This document shows, piece by piece, positions 25,801-35,835 of a stretch of DNA of 64,000 nucleotides. The notes under the pieces were generated by a model. The model saw only the letters and a list, made by a program, of their open reading frames with translations. It did not search any database and was not told the DNA's origin. Position 1 is the stretch's first letter. Each line of letters begins with the position of its first letter. Source of the DNA: an uncultured Muribaculaceae bacterium (GTDB taxonomy: Bacteria; Bacteroidota; Bacteroidia; Bacteroidales; Muribaculaceae); assembly GCA_910586565.1 (NCBI GenBank), contig CAJUIT010000014.1, forward strand, positions 7,453 through 71,452. The letters run 5' to 3'. The position numbers and the translations under genes were made by a program.

Positions 25801-27465
25801 CTACATGAAGCAGAGGATGAGTGCCTGAGCCGCTACCACACGCAGGAACATGGTGAGGGGGTAGACGGTTGAGTAGGCCACGGCGGGAGCATCGCTGCCG
25901 GTTGAGTTGTTGGCGTAGGCGAGGGCCGGGGGATCGGTGTAACCGCCCGACATCATACCCATGATGGTGAGGTAGTTGATTTTGTAGACGCCGCGGGCGA
26001 TGCAACCAACAATCATAAGGGGAACGAAAGTGATGATAAAGCCCCAGATTACCCACCACATGCCTTGGTAGTTGAACACTGTGTCGGCGAAGCCTTTACC
26101 CGCGCCGATGCCCACGGCGGCAAGGAAGAGGCAGATGCCGAGCTCACGGAGCATCAGTGATGCCGACGACGAGGTGTAGGTGACGAGTTTCACTTTATAG
26201 CCGAAGCGGCTCAGAAGAATAGCGACAACGAGGGGACCACCGGCCAATCCGAGTTTCATGCCGAAGCCAACGTTGATTGAGCCTACGATGATACCGAACA
26301 GAATGCCGATGAAGATAGTCACGAGGTTGGGCTGGTTGAGGCGTTTCATCGAGTTGCCGAGCTTGGAGGCAAGGCGTTCGATGTCGTTGAGGTCGCCTAC
26401 AACGGTGATGCGGTCGCCCATCTGGAGGCGAAGGCCGGGGGATGCGAGAAGATCCACGCCGGCACGGTTCACGCGTGTGCAGTTCACGTTGTAGCCTTTG
26501 TGGAGGCGGAGCGCGCCGAGTGCGGTGCCGTTATATTCGCTGCGGGTGATGAGGATGCGGCGCGAAACAACGTTGGCGGGCGCCACGGCTTCCCATTCCT
26601 GGTCGCCCATTTCGATGGGGTGGCCGAGCACAGCCTCGAAGCTGTGTTCATCCTGTGCCGACATAACAACGTAGAGTTTGTCGCCCACATGGATTTCGGT
26701 GCTCGATTTGGGGATGATGATGTTCCCCTCCTTATCCATCAGTCGCGAAACAACGAAGTCGCAGTGAATGATGTCGTGGAGTTGCAGGAGCGTTTTGCCG
26801 TTAACCAGCTCGTTGGTTACGAGGTAGGAAACGAGGTGGGGTTTCACCTGGCTTTCCTCGGTCTCGCGGTTGATTTGCTCAATTTCATTTTCGATTTTCA
26901 CACCGAAGATGGCTTTCACCAGCAGAATGGCAGTGATGATGCCAAGCACGCCGAGGGGGTAGGCGGCGGCATAGCCCATCGACATGGTGTTGACGGCCTC
27001 AAGGTCGTTGCCAACTGCCTGCTGGGCGGCTGCAAGGCCGGGGGTGTTGGTCACCGCACCCGACATAACACCCACCAGGGCGTTGATTGATGTGGTGCCG
27101 TCGATGTAGTAGATGCCGATTACAATTGCCACGTTGAGCAATATGCCGAGCACCGCAAGCATGTTGAGCCTCACGCCACCTTTTTTGAACGACGAGAAGA
27201 AGCCGGGGCCTACTTGCAGACCGATGGCGAAGATGAACAGAATCAAACCGAACTCGCGCACGAACTTGAGCACTTCGGGCTGCACTTCATAGCCGAAATG
27301 GCCCATGAGGATGCCCACGAACAACACGAAAGTTACTCCAAGCGATACGCCCCAGAATTTGATTTTTCCCAGATAGATGCCTGTGGCAATCACAAACGAC
27401 AGCAGCACCAAAGTTGCAGCAAGCGATGTGTTGCCGGGCCACAGGAGCTCTTGCAAAAATTCCAT
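25801..27465 (-). CDS. AspT/YidE-family transporter with RCK_C domains
   Basis: 554 residues. Two blocks of five to six membrane helices (about 15-190 and 385-554) each carry an AspT_7-type motif (GLILFIFAIGLQVGPGFF; LGICLFLAAVGIGAGKGF). Two TrkA_C (RCK_C) domains lie between them (about 205-285 and 295-370). The family includes aspartate:alanine exchangers and putative anion transporters; the substrate here is not visible. Single gene with a -7 element at 27534-27541. Confidence 0.85.
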   Translation of the reverse strand: MEFLQELLWPGNTSLAATLVLLSFVIATGIYLGKIKFWGVSLGVTFVLFVGILMGHFGYEVQPEVLKFVREFGLILFIFAIGLQVGPGFFSSFKKGGVRLNMLAVLGILLNVAIVIGIYYIDGTTSINALVGVMSGAVTNTPGLAAAQQAVGNDLEAVNTMSMGYAAAYPLGVLGIITAILLVKAIFGVKIENEIEQINRETEESQVKPHLVSYLVTNELVNGKTLLQLHDIIHCDFVVSRLMDKEGNIIIPKSSTEIHVGDKLYVVMSAQDEHSFEAVLGHPIEMGDQEWEAVAPANVVSRRILITRSEYNGTALGALRLHKGYNVNCTRVNRAGVDLLASPGLRLQMGDRITVVGDLNDIERLASKLGNSMKRLNQPNLVTIFIGILFGIIVGSINVGFGMKLGLAGGPLVVAILLSRFGYKVKLVTYTSSSASLMLRELGICLFLAAVGIGAGKGFADTVFNYQGMWWVIWGFIITFVPLMIVGCIARGVYKINYLTIMGMMSGGYTDPPALAYANNSTGSDAPAVAYSTVYPLTMFLRVVAAQALILCFM

Positions 27466-27533
27466 TGTTATTATCTTTTTACCTTAAATGATTGATTCGT
27501 AGAATAGTAGGAACTGATTTGCTAATTCGGGTG

Positions 27534-27541
27534 CAAAGTTA
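27534..27541 (-). promoter_or_regulatory. promoter -7 element of the AspT-like gene
   Basis: TAACTTTG on the minus strand, about 68 bases before the start codon. The TTTG-like -33 is poorly spaced. Confidence 0.45.
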
Positions 27542-27670
27542 CGGCTTTTTTCCGACATTAGCTCAATCCCCTGCCGTCAATAATGGAATTTTTTCTGTAA
27601 TCACCGGCAAATAACGGGCAAGCGTTGAAAACAGCAGGTTTTTGTTGTTGCGGACGGTGCGGGAAGGGGG

Positions 27671-28321
27671 TCAGAGGGCGAGGCGGAGGAGGGCGGTGGG
27701 GGAGTCGACGATGTGGTCGGCATAGTGGTCGCGCAGCTCGGTGATGGAGCGGAACCCCCATGTGACACCGGCCGATTCAACGCAAGCGCGCCGTGCAGTG
27801 TCCATGTCGATGCCCGAGTCGCCAACATAGAGCACTTCGGCTTTGGGGGTTGGGCGCTTGCCGAGAATCTCAAACACGATTGAGGGGTCGGGTTTGACGG
27901 GAATACCCTCCTTTTGCCCTTCTACTGCAGCCCAGGGGATGTTGGGAAAATAGTGGTTCACAAGTTCCTCAACGGCTTTCTGATATTTGTTGGAGGCCAC
28001 GGCCACGGCGATGCCACGTTCGGTGAGCTGCTCAAGCAGTTCGGGAATGCCGGGGTAGGGTTCGGTGGCGTCGGTCATGTGCTCGCCGTAGTATTCCTTG
28101 AAATATCCGCGCATCACTTCAATCTGTTCGGGGGTGCGGGAGCTTTCGGGGAGCACCCGCTCGAGAAGTTTTGAAACTCCGCTGCCAACGAATTTGGGGT
28201 AGGAGGTTATGGGATGCGTGGGGAACCCGCATTGGGTGAGGGCGAAGTTGGCGGCCGCTCCAAGGTCGGCGATGGAGTTGATTAGGGTGCCGTCGAGGTC
28301 GAAGATGACGAGTTGTTTCAT
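27671..28321 (-). CDS. gph: HAD-family phosphatase, phosphoglycolate phosphatase-like
   Basis: 216 residues. HAD motif I is FDLDGTLINS (residues 6-15), motif II is the SNK of AVASNKYQ (about 113), and motif IV is YVGDSGIDM (about 169). The four-helix cap (about 17-80) is of the Gph/PGMB type. It likely dephosphorylates 2-phosphoglycolate or a similar small phosphoester. The true start is 28321 (MKQLVIFDLDGT), and the open frame beyond it is untranslated. Lies 37 bases downstream of tamL on the same strand. Confidence 0.85.
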   Translation of the reverse strand: MKQLVIFDLDGTLINSIADLGAAANFALTQCGFPTHPITSYPKFVGSGVSKLLERVLPESSRTPEQIEVMRGYFKEYYGEHMTDATEPYPGIPELLEQLTERGIAVAVASNKYQKAVEELVNHYFPNIPWAAVEGQKEGIPVKPDPSIVFEILGKRPTPKAEVLYVGDSGIDMDTARRACVESAGVTWGFRSITELRDHYADHIVDSPTALLRLAL

Positions 28322-28358
28322 AGGAGAACTTGTGGGGTAATGGGTTGAGAGGTTGGGG

Positions 28359-30743
28359 TCAGAAGGGGTAGCCCACGGAGAAGTGGAACGACACATCTCG
28401 TTGCCAGCTCGGGTTGAAAATGGGCCAGCGTTCCTGGTTTTCGGCCGGGTTGTGGGCTTTCACACCCATGTCGAGTCGCAGCAGGAAGTAGTTGAAGTCC
28501 ATTCGCAGGCCGATGCCGTAGGCGGCCGCTATCTCTTTATAGAACGATTTGAAACGGAAAACGCCTGCGGGCTGGGTGGGATAATTCCTGATAGTCCAGA
28601 TGTTGCCGGCATCGATGAAAACTGCGCCCTCAAACACCCAGAACAGTTTGTTGCGATATTCGAGGTTGAGAATCAACGATATGTCGCCGCACTGGTTGAT
28701 GAAGTCGGTCACCGAGTTGCGCGAGTCGTAGGCTCCCGGGCCGAGAGTGCGCACGCTCCAGCCTCTCACACCGTTGGCGCCTCCGGCGTAGAAGCGTTTC
28801 TCGAAAGGCACCATCGACGAGTTGCCGTAGGGAAATGCGATGCCCCCTCCGGCGTGGAACGACAGGGAGTTGCGGTCGGTGAAGCGGTGATTGATTGTGT
28901 AGTCGATTTCCCCCTTGAGATACTGGGCATACTGGATGCCGAAAATCTTGTAGGCCTCATCCTCGCGCTTCTGGTTGGAAATCGACGAGAGGGCATAGAG
29001 GAGCGCACCGGCGGTTTCGGCCGACGCTCTCACGGTGAACGTGTTGATTTGCGGCGACACACGCTCGAAGGTTGTGGCCGCGGGGCGTTTGTTGGTGTGA
29101 TACCACGTGTAGCCCATGCGCATGATGAAGTGGTCCTCATAGCTGTAGCGCAGCAGGGGGTTGTCGGGCGCTATGTTGTCGATGAAGTCGATGGTCGACT
29201 TGGGGAGGTTCACCACATTGATGTCGATGAGGTCGAAGGTGCGGCGTGTGGTGTTGGTGCGGTTGGCCCATTTGTAGCGCCATGCTCCGCCGGCGATAAT
29301 GCGGGTATATTCGGGGCGTTCCTGCCTCATGAAGGTTATGGCAAATTCTGTTGAGGCTCTCATGCGCTGCTTGAACGACGATTTGAGAAACGGCGCCATG
29401 AATTTTGGGAAGGTGATGCCTGCCTCGGCAGCAAGTTCGGTGTAGCAGTCGTTGATGAGGTTGTCGAATTCGCCCGACAGACTCTCGTAGGCACCGCGGA
29501 GCTTGAACGACAGCACCTCACCGTGGCGGGCGAGATTGCGGTGCTGGTAGGTGACTCCACCCCCAACGCCGAAATCGCCTTCGGAGTTGGTGCCCTCGAG
29601 TTCGAGCGTCACACCCATCTTTTTTGTACGCGATAGCAGGATGTAGGCATCGAGCGCCTGCATGTCACCGATGTGACCGGCAGGCCGCGTGAGAATGTTG
29701 ACGTAGCGCAGAATGGCCAGGCGGTTGAGCGATTCGTAGGTGCGGTCGATTCCCGATGTGCTGTAGAGCTGCCCGGGGCGGATGAACACCTGTTCGGCAA
29801 CGGTGCCGGGGGTGAGGTAGGGGTCGGGCCCGTAGAGAATTTCCAACCCGTTGTAGTTCACCGTGTCGCGGTCGGCAAACTTGAAGTCGCCGGTTTCATC
29901 ACCCGGCGAAAAGTCGGTGACCACCACCACTTTGCGATAGACATATTGACGGTGTGAGCTCAGGGCGGCGAGCACCTGCTCGGCAACCGGGGGAGCGAGG
30001 TTCAGATTCCTCCCGGTGGTGTCGGGAGGAGTGGGGTTGCGCAGCACCATCGTGAGGTCAACGGCTTTTGAACCGGCTATGGTGTCGGCGATGAAGCCGA
30101 TATATTCCTTTGTGAAGGAGAAATAGCCGTTCTCGCGCAGTTTTTCGGCAATGGCGGCCCGCTGTGCGTCGAGGTCGTTGAGGTTCAAGGGGGCTCCCGG
30201 TTGAACGGGGAGCGACAGGCTATCGGCAAGCACAAGGCGGCGCAGTGCCGAATCCTCGATTTCGTAGGTGAGTGATGAGATAAGGTGGGATGCGCCGGGA
30301 TAAAGCCGGTAGGTGACATTGATTTTCTTATCCTTTGGGCTTACGGCATCATATTCCACGCGGGCATCGTTGTAGCCACGGTTCACCAATGCAAGTTTCA
30401 GCTGACGGGCCGACTGCTCGGTGAGTGTGGAATCGTAGATAACCGGCTGCTCCCCGATTTTTTGCAGCCAGCGGTTGAAACGGCCTGTGGAGTCGTTGCC
30501 CGAAAGGTTGTAGATGCCAAGCTGCAGCCGGGCGAACCCGAGCACCTTGTGGTTGGGTGTCTGACGCAGATAGTTATAGAGGCTGCGTCCCGAAACGCCC
30601 GAGGTGTCCTCCACCGCGATGGTCACTTTGTCGAGCAAGTAGCTCCCCTGTGGCACATGACGCGTGGAGCTGCACCCGGCCAAAGCCAGGGCAGCTGCCA
30701 GCGCTATGAGTAGAATGTGGAGATGTTGTGTTCGACGGGCCAC
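28359..30743 (-). CDS. tamL: TamL-like outer-membrane assembly lipoprotein (BamA/Omp85 family)
   Basis: 794 residues. A lipoprotein signal (HILLIALAAALALAGC) is followed by POTRA-like repeats (about 35-330) and a 16-strand barrel ending in the aromatic FHFSVGYPF. TamL is the lipidated TamA-type Omp85 protein of Bacteroidetes, working with TamB in envelope assembly. There is no ATG at the right place. The GTG at 30743 (read as MARRTQHLHI...) begins 28 bases after the ettA stop and gives a textbook lipoprotein leader. The ATG at 30893 would require a 50-residue basic extension inside ettA. No tamB in the window. Confidence 0.87.
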   Translation of the reverse strand: MARRTQHLHILLIALAAALALAGCSSTRHVPQGSYLLDKVTIAVEDTSGVSGRSLYNYLRQTPNHKVLGFARLQLGIYNLSGNDSTGRFNRWLQKIGEQPVIYDSTLTEQSARQLKLALVNRGYNDARVEYDAVSPKDKKINVTYRLYPGASHLISSLTYEIEDSALRRLVLADSLSLPVQPGAPLNLNDLDAQRAAIAEKLRENGYFSFTKEYIGFIADTIAGSKAVDLTMVLRNPTPPDTTGRNLNLAPPVAEQVLAALSSHRQYVYRKVVVVTDFSPGDETGDFKFADRDTVNYNGLEILYGPDPYLTPGTVAEQVFIRPGQLYSTSGIDRTYESLNRLAILRYVNILTRPAGHIGDMQALDAYILLSRTKKMGVTLELEGTNSEGDFGVGGGVTYQHRNLARHGEVLSFKLRGAYESLSGEFDNLINDCYTELAAEAGITFPKFMAPFLKSSFKQRMRASTEFAITFMRQERPEYTRIIAGGAWRYKWANRTNTTRRTFDLIDINVVNLPKSTIDFIDNIAPDNPLLRYSYEDHFIMRMGYTWYHTNKRPAATTFERVSPQINTFTVRASAETAGALLYALSSISNQKREDEAYKIFGIQYAQYLKGEIDYTINHRFTDRNSLSFHAGGGIAFPYGNSSMVPFEKRFYAGGANGVRGWSVRTLGPGAYDSRNSVTDFINQCGDISLILNLEYRNKLFWVFEGAVFIDAGNIWTIRNYPTQPAGVFRFKSFYKEIAAAYGIGLRMDFNYFLLRLDMGVKAHNPAENQERWPIFNPSWQRDVSFHFSVGYPF

Positions 30744-30771
30744 GCGGGGTGTGGATTTTTTTTGGGCGTTG

Positions 30772-32469
<1,698 letters not shown>

Positions 32470-32564
32470 GAATTATGGTTTTCGGTTGTTTGATTTTCTG
32501 TTTTTTTTTGATGATTTGCCTGCCGCAGGGTGATGCGGGGCACAGGTGCGCGCAGGGTTAGTGA

Positions 32565-33140
32565 TTACTTGCGCGGGCCGCGGCGCTGTGGTGCAAACTT
32601 AACGGGGTAGTCGCAACGCACTTTGGCCGAGAGGATGTTGTTGAGCTTCGACTTGATGAGCTGCTTGCGGATGAGGGAGATGTGGTCGATGTAGACTTTC
32701 CCCTCCAGATGGTCGCATTCGTGCTGCACAATGCGGGCCAGGAATCCTTCGATTTCCTCCTCGTGGGGCTGGAAATCCTCGTCGAGATAGCTCAGGCGGA
32801 TGTGCTCTACGCGCTTCACATCCTCACTCAGCCCGGGGAGGCTCAGGCACCCTTCGCTGCGGCTCACCGGATCGCCGTCGAGCACTTCGATGCGGGGATT
32901 GATGAGCGCTTTTTTCCAGCCGTCGCATTCGGGGAAATTTTCGGCCAGAGGCGATGCGTCGATTACCACAATTCGGTCGTTGCGCCCGATTTGCGGTGCT
33001 GCGAGTCCAACCCCCTCCGAGGCATACATGGTTTCAAACATGTCGGCCACAAGTTTTTTGAGGTCGGGATAGCCGGGTTCGATGTCGGTTGATATGTTGC
33101 GGAGCACGGGGTGTCCGTAGAGATAAACGGGTAGTTTCAT
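32565..33140 (-). CDS. def: peptide deformylase
   Basis: Removes N-terminal formyl groups. Motif 1 GVGLAAPQ (43-50), motif 2 EGCLSLP with the metal ligand Cys98, and motif 3 QHECDHLEG with metal ligands His140 and His144 and catalytic Glu141. 191 residues, with a basic C-terminal tail (FAPQRRGPRK). Start 33140 chosen by homology; the frame remains open upstream. It follows ruvX by 76 bases. Confidence 0.95.
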   Translation of the reverse strand: MKLPVYLYGHPVLRNISTDIEPGYPDLKKLVADMFETMYASEGVGLAAPQIGRNDRIVVIDASPLAENFPECDGWKKALINPRIEVLDGDPVSRSEGCLSLPGLSEDVKRVEHIRLSYLDEDFQPHEEEIEGFLARIVQHECDHLEGKVYIDHISLIRKQLIKSKLNNILSAKVRCDYPVKFAPQRRGPRK

Positions 33141-33216
33141 GAAACTGTGTTGATTTTTTTCGGGGTGATGGAATGAGAGATTATGGAATGTGCGCATGGT
33201 GCGGTGGCCGTCGCCG

Positions 33217-33645
33217 TCAGCGGGAGGCTGCCATGTCGCGGCTGCGCAGATAGTCGTTGAGGATGATTGAGGCGGAAATCTCGTCGACAATGGCCTTGTC
33301 GCGGCGCGCCATCTTGCGCATTCCCCCGTCAATCATGGCGCGGTGGGCGAGCACTGAGGTGAACCGCTCGTCGAAAAATTCCACGGGGATTTCGGGGAGC
33401 ACTTTTTGCAACCGCGCGATTCCGGGCTTTATGTAGCGCATCGATTCCGACTCCTCGCCACGCACGGTTTTGGGGAGCCCTACGATGATGCGTTCAACCG
33501 GTTCGGTGGCGGTGTAGGTTTTCAGAAACGCCTCAAGTTTGCTTGTCTCAACCGTTGTGAGGCCGTTGGCGATAATCTGCAACGTGTCGGTCACGGCAAT
33601 GCCGCAACGTTTTTTTCCGTAGTCGATGGCCAACAGTCTTTTCAC
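33217..33645 (-). CDS. ruvX: putative pre-16S rRNA nuclease / Holliday junction resolvase YqgF
   Basis: 142 residues with the RNase H-like fold. AIDYGKKRCGIAVTD (Asp7 as the first acid), then IIVGLPKTVRGEES, then FDERFTSVLAH and a final VDEISASIILNDYL with acidic residues. It processes 16S rRNA 5' ends. A TAAATTTG element at 33650-33657 sits only four bases before the ATG, so the message may be leaderless. Confidence 0.92.
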   Translation of the reverse strand: MKRLLAIDYGKKRCGIAVTDTLQIIANGLTTVETSKLEAFLKTYTATEPVERIIVGLPKTVRGEESESMRYIKPGIARLQKVLPEIPVEFFDERFTSVLAHRAMIDGGMRKMARRDKAIVDEISASIILNDYLRSRDMAASR

Positions 33646-33649
33646 AATG

Positions 33650-33657
33650 CAAATTTA
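33650..33657 (-). promoter_or_regulatory. possible -7 element of ruvX
   Basis: TAAATTTG four bases upstream of the ruvX ATG. No good -33 partner. Confidence 0.35.
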
Positions 33658-33880
33658 AGAAAAAAATCCCATTGGAGCTATTGGCGCCTGCGGTTGCGGT
33701 GATAACGGAGGGGATGCTTTGAAACTTTTTCTCTCGCCGTGTGTTATTATCAGTAGAAAACGGGATTTGAAACGGGTCGCCCGACCCGACACCAATCCCG
33801 CAGCCGGCTGCCGGTGGGCTAATGCTGCCGCAGCAAGGCGAATGTTTATTGATTGTTCAACATTTATTTATAGAGGAATT

Positions 33881-34039
33881 ATGACACACCGCAGGAATGA
33901 AGGCGGGAAAGGGAAAACAAGTATGTGGATCTACTTCGGAGTGGGCATTCTCATTCTGTTGTTGATTGTGTGGCTCACCATCGCCGATTTCAACGGCGAC
34001 ACCGATGTGGCGGCCATGATTACCGCGCTCCCGCGATAG
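33881..34039 (+). CDS. small single-pass membrane protein
   Basis: 52 residues. A basic N-terminus (MTHRRNEGGKGKTS) is followed by one hydrophobic helix (MWIYFGVGILILLLIVWLTI, about 15-34) and an acidic tail (ADFNGDTDVAAM). GAGGAAT before the ATG is a plausible ribosome-binding site. Topology by the positive-inside rule: N-terminus in the cytoplasm. Function unknown. The ATGACACACCGC at its start also occurs in the arm of the dispersed hairpin element, probably by chance. Confidence 0.6.
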   Translation: MTHRRNEGGKGKTSMWIYFGVGILILLLIVWLTIADFNGDTDVAAMITALPR

Positions 34040-34144
34040 CACGGCTTTGTGGATGTGTCATAATGGCTCGTCTGGGTCGTCGCTTGCGGGATTCGGTCTC
34101 GGTCACGTACTACAGTACGCTCCCATCGACCACACCCACAAGCT

Positions 34145-34224
34145 CCTACCATCCAAACCATTCTGACAGCACCCTCCCTGCTTAGACCTTAAAGGCGGTG
34201 TGCCATGAATTTTGACACACCGGC
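34145..34224. repeat. dispersed hairpin element, copy B
   Basis: CTCCTACCATCC, then CACCCTCCCTGCTTAGACC, then hairpin GGCGGTGTG...CACACCGGCC (34194-34224). It matches copy A (19173-19238) and, inverted, copy C (39911-39975). It lies between the small membrane protein and rplI. Confidence 0.75.
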
Positions 34225-34255
34225 CGATTTGAAATTAATGATGTTAATGATAATG

Positions 34256-34294
34256 AAAAAAGAGATGCAACGCCATGCGCTGCATCTCTTTTTT
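34256..34294. terminator. bidirectional terminator at the end of the rpsF operon
   Basis: AAAAAAGAGATGCA pairs with TGCATCTCTTTTTT, with a CGC/GCG inner stem; A and T runs flank it on both sides. Confidence 0.85.
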
Positions 34295-34313
34295 CGTTCG
34301 ATTGATGTGCTGA

Positions 34314-34757
34314 TTATTCGGCAACCACTTCGAAGGGGATTTCAACCGACACTTCCTTGTGGAGGTTGATTTTGGCGGTGTATTTGCCAAGTTCCTTAAC
34401 GGGTTCCTTGAGCACGATGATTTTACGGTCGATGTTGTGGCCGAGTTTTTCGAGAGCTTCAGCAATCTGAATGTTGTTGACAGAACCGAAGATGGTGCCG
34501 GTGGCAGAAGCTTTGGCGCCGATGGTGAGAGCCACGTCGGCCAGCGAAGCTGCAACGGCTTCGGCGTCGGCCTTGATTTTGGCGAGCTTGTGGGCGCGCT
34601 GACGCTGGTTCTCCTCAAGCTGCTTGAGGTTAGAGGCGCTGGCGATCACGGCTTTGCCCTGGGGGATGAGGTAATTGCGGCCGTAACCGTCCTTTACTTC
34701 AACGATATCGTCCTTGTAGCCAAGGTTCTGGATATCTTCTTTCAATATAATTTTCAT
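34314..34757 (-). CDS. rplI: ribosomal protein L9
   Basis: 147 residues. N-terminal MKIILKEDIQNLGYKDDIVEVKDGYGRNYLIP is the L9 signature (quoted in part: DGYGRNYLIP, about 23-32), followed by the long connecting helix and the C-domain (IFGSVNNIQIAEAL). Last gene of rpsF-rpsR-rplI. Confidence 0.97.
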   Translation of the reverse strand: MKIILKEDIQNLGYKDDIVEVKDGYGRNYLIPQGKAVIASASNLKQLEENQRQRAHKLAKIKADAEAVAASLADVALTIGAKASATGTIFGSVNNIQIAEALEKLGHNIDRKIIVLKEPVKELGKYTAKINLHKEVSVEIPFEVVAE

Positions 34758-34796
34758 AATTGGATGTCAGTGTTGGGAAAACGGTTATGGTTTCGA

Positions 34797-35066
34797 TTAT
34801 TTCATGAGGTCGGTCACGAAGGGCAGGAGAGCCAGGTGACGGGCGCGTTTCACAGCCTGAGCAACACGACGCTGGAATTTCAGCGAGGTGCCGGTGATGC
34901 GGCGGGGAAGGATTTTGCCCTGCTCATTGAGGAATTTCTTGAGGAATTCGGGATCCTTGTAATCGATGTATTTGATGCCGCTGCGTTTGAAACGGCAGTA
35001 TTTTTTCTTCTTAACATCCACTGACAGCGGAGTGAGATAACGGATTTCTGATTGAGTCTGTGCCAT
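34797..35066 (-). CDS. rpsR: ribosomal protein S18
   Basis: 89 residues with KKYCRFKRSGIKYIDYKD (about 15-32) and TGTSLKFQRRVAQAVKRARHLALLPF. Three bases after rpsF, 39 before rplI. Confidence 0.97.
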   Translation of the reverse strand: MAQTQSEIRYLTPLSVDVKKKKYCRFKRSGIKYIDYKDPEFLKKFLNEQGKILPRRITGTSLKFQRRVAQAVKRARHLALLPFVTDLMK

Positions 35067-35069
35067 GAT

Positions 35070-35447
35070 TTAGTCCTCCTTGTTTTCTACGGTTTCTTCT
35101 TTGGGTGCGTTGGCTTTGGCAGCCTTGAGGTTGCGACGTTTTGCAGCATATTCAGCGGCATATTTGTCGTTGCGGAACACGAGGAAGCGAATCACGCGCT
35201 CGTCGCGGCGGAATGCTGTCTCGAGTTTCTTAACCAAAGTGGGGTCGCCGTCAAATTCAACGAGCGAGTAGAACCCGGTTGACTTTTTCTGGATGGGATA
35301 GGCGAGTTTGCGCAGACCCCAGATTTCTTCGTTCACGATAGTTGCACCGTTGTCGGTGAGCACTTTGGTGAACTTTTCTACCGCTTCCTTCATCTGAGCA
35401 TCAGACAAAACGGGAGTTAAAATGAAAACGGTTTCGTAGTGGTTCAT
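35070..35447 (-). CDS. rpsF: ribosomal protein S6
   Basis: 125 residues starting MNHYETVFILTPVLSD; the ATG at 35447 is chosen by homology over an upstream frame. GFYSLVEFDGDP and DERVIRFLVFRND are conserved. A charged Ala/Lys/Glu tail (about 105-125) is typical in this phylum. Promoter at 35513-35543. Confidence 0.97.
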   Translation of the reverse strand: MNHYETVFILTPVLSDAQMKEAVEKFTKVLTDNGATIVNEEIWGLRKLAYPIQKKSTGFYSLVEFDGDPTLVKKLETAFRRDERVIRFLVFRNDKYAAEYAAKRRNLKAAKANAPKEETVENKED

Positions 35448-35512
35448 TTGTAACTTAATGAAGATTAAAAAGTTAATTGTTTCTGGTTGCCCGGCGCATG
35501 GCCAAGCGGGTG

Positions 35513-35543
35513 CAAAGTTAGTGATTTTCTCCGGTTTGGCAAA
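35513..35543 (-). promoter_or_regulatory. rpsF operon promoter
   Basis: Minus strand TTTG (35540-35543), exactly 19 bases, TAACTTTG (35513-35520). Leader about 60 nt. Confidence 0.75.
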
Positions 35544-35618
35544 ATCATTGTGAGCCAATGCAAAGAAAAAAATCGCATTGCCCGGCAAAAGCCTTTTGCA
35601 AACGCCCTCTTAATATTT

Positions 35619-35689
35619 CAACGCACCTCTCCAAGGTTGCGTTGAGTGCGCAGTTCGTATTGGCAGTGTATCAAAATTCATGACACACC
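35619..35689. repeat. 28-bp hairpin repeat copy 2, plus degenerate hairpin element copy D
   Basis: 35619-35646 is identical, in reverse complement, to 5945-5972. Fifteen bases on, GGCAGTGTATC...GACACACC (35662-35689) is a degenerate version of the GGCGGTGTGTC hairpin seen at 39911, followed by CTCCTACC about 40 bases later. Confidence 0.7.
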
Positions 35690-35774
35690 CTCTTTCCCAA
35701 CGACCCCGTGGCCTCCTACCACTTGCGGATGAGGTGATGATGCAGGGGGCTCAACGCTATGTGTGTGGATGCAA

Positions 35775-35807
35775 CGAGAGGCTGTCTGAGCTTGTCAGAC
35801 AGCCTCT
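35775..35807. terminator. strong hairpin after the M6 protease gene
   Basis: GAGAGGCTGTCTGA pairs perfectly over 14 bp with TCAGACAGCCTCTC, loop GCTTG. No T run on either side, so termination efficiency is uncertain. Confidence 0.6.
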
Positions 35808-35835
35808 CGCGGTTGGTTGTAAGTTATCGGTGTGA

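Noticed and set aside
28353..29354. 333-codon plus-strand frame
   Set aside because: Antisense to tamL, whose barrel and signal peptide are clear. The same holds for the plus-strand frame at 30664-31845 opposite ettA.
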